Source of the DNA: Euzebyaceae bacterium
GTDB lineage: Bacteria; Actinomycetota; Nitriliruptoria; Euzebyales; Egibacteraceae
Direction: 5' to 3'
Length of the DNA: 11,174 nucleotides
Assembly (NCBI GenBank): GCA_013698135.1
Contig: JACCVM010000038.1
Coordinates: 1 to 11,174 of the forward strand
Shown: piece after piece, positions 7,111 through 11,174 of the stretch
Position numbering within the stretch: position 1 is the first letter of the stretch
Layout: each line of letters opens with the position of its first letter
Program-made: the position numbers and the translations under genes
Notes under the pieces: generated by a model
Databases searched by the model: none
Told to the model about the DNA's origin: nothing
The model's input: only the letters and a program-made list of their open reading frames with translations

Positions 7111-7238
7111 CGCTCGTGGCTCGTCAACGATGTGCACCGGACATCGCGGGAAGGATGAACAGCGGTGGCTCCGGCCGGTACGGCCGAGTCCAGCAGCGTT
7201 CGCAGGGTTGCGTCGCCGGGCAGGCTCACGGCCACCAT
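7107..7238 (-). CDS. Possible 43-codon leader ORF overlapping the ycaQ start
   Basis: ATG at 7238 opens a 43-residue frame (MVAVSLPGDATLRTLLDSAV..., ending TSHER) whose TGA shares bases with the ycaQ GTG at 7110 (GTGA), the classic arrangement for translational coupling. The ATG lies 6 nt after a CATACT hexamer, so the mRNA could begin at the start codon itself. I recognise no family, there is no transmembrane or metal-binding pattern, and short open frames are common by chance in high-GC DNA. If real it could be a cis-acting leader peptide that lets ycaQ be translated without a Shine-Dalgarno, or the first part of a misjudged gene start. Confidence 0.35.
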   Translation of the reverse strand: MVAVSLPGDATLRTLLDSAVPAGATAVHPSRDVRCTSLTSHER

Positions 7239-7244
7239 GCCGGC

Positions 7245-7272
7245 AGTATGCCTGGCGGGTAGGACACCTCAA
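7245..7272 (-). promoter_or_regulatory. Candidate promoter for the ycaQ transcript
   Basis: On the minus strand: TTGAGG (7272-7267), 16-nt spacer, CATACT (7250-7245), then 6 nt to the ATG at 7238. Each hexamer matches 4 of 6 consensus bases. The 6-nt distance to the ATG fits a leaderless mRNA. Confidence 0.45.
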
Positions 7273-7279
7273 GCGCGCG

Positions 7280-7308
7280 TTGACACCGGTCGCCGCGAAC
7301 GCGACACT
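7280..7308 (+). promoter_or_regulatory. Candidate rpsA promoter
   Basis: TTGACA (7280-7285), a perfect sigma-70-type -35 box, then a 17-nt spacer and GACACT (7303-7308; matches the consensus at A2, A4, T6). Transcription would start near 7315, leaving a leader of about 135 nt. A TAGCCT hexamer at 7314-7319 is an alternative -10 but is 28 nt from TTGACA. Confidence 0.55.
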
Positions 7309-7332
7309 GCGGGTAGCCTGCTGTGCGGGCGA

Positions 7333-7378
7333 GGTTGGCATGCCTGCAGGACGTGCCTGCATCTTCGCGGTGCCGACC
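7333..7378 (+). promoter_or_regulatory. Stem-loop in the rpsA leader
   Basis: Outer stem GGTTGGCA (7333-7340) with TGCCGACC (7371-7378), 8 bp with one G-U pair; inner stem TGCAGG (7345-7350) with CCTGCA (7356-7361) around ACGTG. Known in E. coli: S1 represses translation of its own mRNA through a folded leader lacking a canonical Shine-Dalgarno. A comparable role here is inference. Confidence 0.4.
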
Positions 7379-7450
7379 CCCGTCAAGGGCGACCCCCCGC
7401 AGCAAAGCCTTTCACCACCGACCAGAAAACCGACGAGACCGGACGACCGT

Positions 7451-9004
7451 ATGACCACCGACGACCCGATCACGGCAACACCGAGCACCGACGACGGCGC
7501 ACCGCCGGCAGTCCCGACGCTGGCCACCGCTCCCCAGACCGAGCGCGAGCGCGGTCAGGAGATCATCCTCGAGGAGTTCGGCTCCTTGGAGGAGTTCGAG
7601 AAGGCGATGGACGCGACCATCAAGGAGTTTGACGACGGCGACATCGTCGAGGGTGTGGTCGTCAAGGTTGACGCCGACGAGGTGCTGCTGGATATCGGCT
7701 ACAAGTCCGAGGGGGTCATCCCCTCGCGGGAGCTGTCGATCAAGCACGACGTCAACCCCCACGAGGTCGTCGGGGTAGGTGACGTCATCGAGGCCCTGGT
7801 CCTGCAGAAGGAGGACAAGGAGGGCCGGCTGATCCTGTCCAAGAAGCGCGCCCAGTACGAGCGCGCCTGGGGCAAGATCGAACAGATCCACAGCAACTCC
7901 TCGACGGTCACCGGCACGGTCATCGAGGTCGTCAAGGGCGGGCTGATTCTCGACATCGGGTTGCGCGGGTTCCTGCCGGCGTCGCTGGTGGAGATGCGCC
8001 GCGTGCGCGACCTGCACCCGTACGTCGGTAAGGAGCTCGAATGCAAGGTCATCGAGCTGGACAAGAACCGCAACAACGTGGTCCTGTCGCGGCGCAAGTT
8101 CCTGGAGGAAACCCAATCCGAGTTCAGAAAAGAGTTCCTGGAGACCTTGCAGAAGGGCGAAGTGCGCAAGGGCACGGTGTCGTCCATCGTCAACTTCGGA
8201 GCCTTCGTGGACCTCGGCGGGGTCGACGGCCTGGTGCATGTGTCGGAGCTGTCGTGGAGGCACATCGACCACCCCGGTGAGGTGGTCGAGGTCGGCCACG
8301 AGGTGGAGGTCGAGGTCCTCGACGTCGACTTGGACCGTGAGCGGGTCAGCCTGTCGCTGAAGGCCACGCAAGAAGATCCGTGGCGCCAGTTCGCCCGGCA
8401 GCATTACGTCGGCGAGTTCATCGAGGGCAACGTCACCAAGCTGGTGCCCTTCGGCGCGTTCGTGAAGGTCGAGGAGGGCATCGAGGGTCTGATCCACATC
8501 TCCGAGTTGGCCGAGGCCCACGTGGAGGTGCCCGAGCAGGTTGTCAAGGTCAACGATCCGATCACCGTCAAGGTCATCGACATCGACGACACCCGCCGGC
8601 GGATCTCGCTGTCGCTGAAGCAGGCCGTGGAGGCAGGGTACGGCTCGGCGCCCGAGATCGTGGAGGAACCGGCGTTCTCGGCGACCGAGACCAGCACTGA
8701 GGGCGCGGAGAGTTCGACCATGGGCGCCGCCCTGGCCGCCGCCATGCAGCGTTCCAGCACCGGTGAGGACGAGGCGGGCGGCATGTCCGTCGAGGACGTG
8801 GTGGCCAACCTGCAGGGCCGCGCTGACGAAGCGCCCCCGGCTGAGGCGGCGGCGCCCGACCAAGCGGCGGCCGACGAGGCTCCGACCGAGGCAGCGGTGG
8901 CCGACGAGGCTCCGGCGCCCGACCAGGCGACGACCGACGAGGCTCCGGCCGAGCCGGCGACCGACGAGGTCGAGGCCACCGGGAACGAGGAGCAGACCTC
9001 GTAA
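7451..9004 (+). CDS. rpsA: 30S ribosomal protein S1 (four S1 domains)
   Basis: 517 residues; binds mRNA on the small ribosomal subunit and promotes initiation. A 50-residue acidic N-terminal extension precedes four S1 (OB-fold) domains: about 62-131 (GDIVEGVVVKVDADEVLLDI), 149-215 (SSTVTGTVIEVVKGGLILDI), 236-304 (GEVRKGTVSSIVNFGAFVDL) and 321-390 (GEFIEGNVTKLVPFGAFVKV). E. coli S1 has six; four is usual in Actinobacteria. Domains 3 and 4 carry the canonical GxV..(I/V)..FGAFV motif with (V/I)H(V/I)SEL of good RNA-binding S1 domains; 1 and 2 are more divergent. The tail from about 457 is an Ala/Asp/Glu/Pro low-complexity acidic repeat. There is no good Shine-Dalgarno before the ATG at 7451 (only GGACGA, 7441-7446), as is typical of rpsA. 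coaE follows after 40 nt with no terminator, so the two are probably co-transcribed. Confidence 0.97.
   Translation: MTTDDPITATPSTDDGAPPAVPTLATAPQTERERGQEIILEEFGSLEEFEKAMDATIKEFDDGDIVEGVVVKVDADEVLLDIGYKSEGVIPSRELSIKHDVNPHEVVGVGDVIEALVLQKEDKEGRLILSKKRAQYERAWGKIEQIHSNSSTVTGTVIEVVKGGLILDIGLRGFLPASLVEMRRVRDLHPYVGKELECKVIELDKNRNNVVLSRRKFLEETQSEFRKEFLETLQKGEVRKGTVSSIVNFGAFVDLGGVDGLVHVSELSWRHIDHPGEVVEVGHEVEVEVLDVDLDRERVSLSLKATQEDPWRQFARQHYVGEFIEGNVTKLVPFGAFVKVEEGIEGLIHISELAEAHVEVPEQVVKVNDPITVKVIDIDDTRRRISLSLKQAVEAGYGSAPEIVEEPAFSATETSTEGAESSTMGAALAAAMQRSSTGEDEAGGMSVEDVVANLQGRADEAPPAEAAAPDQAAADEAPTEAAVADEAPAPDQATTDEAPAEPATDEVEATGNEEQTS
8873..8947 (+). repeat. Degenerate 30-33-nt tandem repeat in the rpsA tail
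   Basis: GACGAGGCTCCG occurs at 8873-8884, 8903-8914 and 8936-8947, encoding DEAP units spaced 10-11 residues apart, with weaker copies on both sides (GACGAAGCG near 8825, GACGAGGTC near 8972). GCGCCCGACCA also recurs between them. It stays in frame, so copy-number change in multiples of one unit would only alter the length of the acidic tail. Confidence 0.6.
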
Positions 9005-9044
9005 TCGCATCCGCTCGCCTTCGGCTACTCCAGCGCCCGTCGCG

Positions 9045-9671
9045 ATGCTGCTTGCCGGGCTGACCGGAGGCATCGCCTCGGGCAAGTCGACCGTCTCGGC
9101 ACGGCTGGTCGAGCACGGCGCCGAGCTGATTGACGCGGATGCCATCGCCCGCCGCCTCCTGCTGCCGGGTACGCCCACCTGGCAGCGGGTCCGCCAGCAC
9201 TTCGGCGACGACATCCTCACCGCCGACGGCGGCATCGACCGGCCAGCGCTGGGCCGCATCGTCTTCGCCTCCCCACAGCGTCGCGCGCTGCTCAACGAGC
9301 TGACGCACCCGCCGGTCATGGCACAGATCGCCGATCGGCTGGAGGCGCTGCAGGCGTTCGACGGGGTGGTGGTGCTCGACGTGCCGTTGCTGGTCGAGGC
9401 GAACGCCGACCGTAGCTACGAAGCCGTCGTGGTCGTGGCCGCCCAGCCGGAGACTCAGCTGCGCCGGCTCGTCGAGCTGCGCGGCATGGCGCCCGACGAC
9501 GCGCGTGCCCGCATCGCCGCTCAGGCGCCGCTGGAGGACAAGCTCGCCATCGCCACCCATGTGCTGTGGAACGACGGGACACCCGACGAGTTGCTCGCCG
9601 CCACCGACGACGTGGCCGCCGACCTGCTGCGACGCGCGCGCGACAAACACGCCGGCGCCGACGACGGTTAG
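9045..9671 (+). CDS. coaE: Dephospho-CoA kinase
   Basis: 208 residues; phosphorylates the 3'-hydroxyl of dephospho-CoA with ATP, the last step of coenzyme A synthesis, in the cytoplasm. Walker A is G8-x4-G13-K14-S15 within GLTGGIASGKST (5-16). Other family signatures are IDADAIARRL (29-38), the LTHP segment (86-89), LDVPLLVE (111-118), and the RRLVELRGM lid segment (140-148). Length is normal for the bacterial single-domain enzyme; there is no fused UPF0157 domain of the kind seen in some mycobacterial CoaE. The ATG at 9045 is the only sensible start, placing the P-loop at the usual distance from the N-terminus; no Shine-Dalgarno is visible, so it may depend on coupled translation from rpsA, whose stop is 40 nt upstream. 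Confidence 0.96.
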   Translation: MLLAGLTGGIASGKSTVSARLVEHGAELIDADAIARRLLLPGTPTWQRVRQHFGDDILTADGGIDRPALGRIVFASPQRRALLNELTHPPVMAQIADRLEALQAFDGVVVLDVPLLVEANADRSYEAVVVVAAQPETQLRRLVELRGMAPDDARARIAAQAPLEDKLAIATHVLWNDGTPDELLAATDDVAADLLRRARDKHAGADDG

Positions 9672-9703
9672 CGCGCCTCGGTGGCCAGGATCGACCGGCG
9701 GCC

Positions 9704-9709
9704 TATCCT
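9704..9709 (+). promoter_or_regulatory. Candidate -10 box of a leaderless moaA transcript
   Basis: TATCCT ends 6 nt before the ATG at 9716. TANNNT followed by about 6-7 nt and a start codon is the known layout of leaderless promoters in Actinobacteria. No -35 box is recognisable (GTGGCC at the expected place), and no Shine-Dalgarno is present, in keeping with leaderless translation. Confidence 0.5.
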
Positions 9710-9715
9710 GGGCTG

Positions 9716-10719
<1,004 letters not shown>

Positions 10720-10735
<16 letters not shown>

Positions 10736-11145
10736 TCGTCACCGATACGACGGGGAGGTGACGACGGGCGCACCATCGCCCAGGACGCCAGCGCCAGCAA
10801 CGCCACCCCGCCGAAGCCGATCGCGGCCGACCCGTACATGAAGGCGCGCAGGCGCAGCTCGACGCGCACCAGCGCCGGGCGGGGGTCGGGCAGCGTCACG
10901 CCGAGGCCCTCCACCAGCGCCGCGTCGGGCGTGGCCGCGGCCTGGTCACGCAAGTCAGCCCAGCGCAGCGCACCGAAGCAGGCCAGCAACCCGAACAGCA
11001 CGGCGATCGCCAGGGCGATGCGCGCCTGCCGGCGCCGCTGCCCGGTGACGGCCTCGTAGGTCGCCTCGGCGTAGCGCACCAGCAGGTCGACGTGCGGATC
11101 CGGGACCAAAGGCCCCGAACCTGCGCTGTCACGTGGCTGGTTCAT
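10720..11145 (-). CDS. Small two-helix membrane protein, function unknown
   Basis: 141 residues; I recognise no family. Residues 1-34 are a soluble N-terminus (LLVRYAEATYEAVTG may be helical). QRRRQAR (36-42) precedes transmembrane segment 1 (about 42-60, IALAIAVLFGLLACFGAL); a roughly 40-residue loop follows; segment 2 is about 102-124 (FMYGSAAIGFGGVALLALAS); then a short Pro/Arg tail. Positive residues flanking the helices suggest both ends are cytoplasmic. The ATG at 11145 is the best start, though no Shine-Dalgarno is apparent. It converges on moaA and overlaps its last 16 nt, so the two could affect each other through antisense transcription. Nothing ties it to molybdenum cofactor synthesis. 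Confidence 0.7.
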
Positions 11146-11174
11146 GGGACCAAGCGTGCCAGACCCCTTTCCAA

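Larger units (their letters stand above)
7111..7450. other. Divergent ycaQ/rpsA control region
   Basis: About 340 nt without a firmly established gene. It holds the possible 43-codon leader ORF (7107-7238), a minus-strand promoter candidate (7245-7272), an rpsA promoter candidate with a perfect TTGACA (7280-7308), and a rpsA leader of about 135 nt with a stem-loop (7333-7378). The two -35 boxes are only 7 nt apart, so the promoters are back to back and could interfere with each other. No other gene is visible. Confidence 0.6.

Noticed and set aside
7138..7527. N-terminal extension of the ycaQ frame past 7137, up to 7527
   Set aside because: The extension would overlap rpsA and both promoter candidates and adds no YcaQ-like sequence.
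7165..7632. Plus-strand frame across the rpsA leader into rpsA
   Set aside because: Arg/Pro/His-rich product with no family, out of frame with rpsA and overlapping its start.
7412..9319. 635-codon open frame antisense to rpsA and coaE
   Set aside because: Low-complexity Leu/Asp/Gly/Arg product with no recognisable fold; a shadow of the rpsA codon pattern.
9566..9715. Upstream extension of the moaA frame into coaE
   Set aside because: Arg-rich shadow of coaE; MoaA proteins begin shortly before the CxxxCxxC motif, as with the ATG at 9716.

Overview
The window is high-GC DNA (roughly 70% by eye, not computed) with GTG starts, four-domain ribosomal protein S1, a proofreading-dead DNA polymerase I with a tyrosine at the ddNTP-selectivity position, and the neighbourhood branched-chain amino-acid transporter / polA / rpsA / coaE. 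All of this points to an actinobacterium; the same broad gene order is known from Streptomyces. I cannot name the genus.

Layout. 1-691 (-): N-terminal part of a lipoprotein of the leucine/isoleucine/valine-binding (Peripla_BP_6) family, cut by the left edge. 692-860: divergent intergenic region with a 7-bp inverted repeat. 861-3536 (+): polA, complete. 3554-4462 (-): an ECF-type sigma factor carrying a C-terminal zinc-binding anti-sigma (ZAS/zf-HC2) domain in one chain, convergent with polA. 4526-5854 (+): MFS_3/DHA3-type exporter, divergent from the sigma gene across 63 bp. 5856-5910: a long nested palindrome between convergent genes. 5896-7110 (-): YcaQ/AlkX-type winged-helix DNA glycosylase whose stop codon lies inside that palindrome. 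7111-7450: a divergent promoter region with a perfect TTGACA box facing rpsA, a possible leaderless 43-codon leader ORF ahead of ycaQ, and a structured rpsA leader. 7451-9004 (+): rpsA. 9045-9671 (+): coaE. 9716-10735 (+): moaA, with a leaderless-type promoter. 10720-11145 (-): small two-helix membrane protein of unknown function, overlapping moaA tail to tail.

How the genes fit together. Most of the window is housekeeping: DNA repair and replication (polA), crosslink repair (ycaQ), translation (rpsA), coenzyme A synthesis (coaE) and molybdenum cofactor synthesis (moaA). rpsA and coaE are probably co-transcribed (40-nt gap). The accessory-looking part is 3554-5910: the sigma/ZAS fusion, its divergent exporter and the palindrome. 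The fusion keeps the exact C-x25-H-x3-C-x2-C spacing of a ZAS domain and is the most unusual protein here. I do not see a CRISPR array, phage, insertion sequence, toxin-antitoxin pair or tRNA/rRNA gene. I do not claim a wholly new system; the best candidates for a second look are the sigma/ZAS fusion beside the exporter, the palindrome containing the ycaQ stop, and the overlapping leader-ORF architecture in front of ycaQ.
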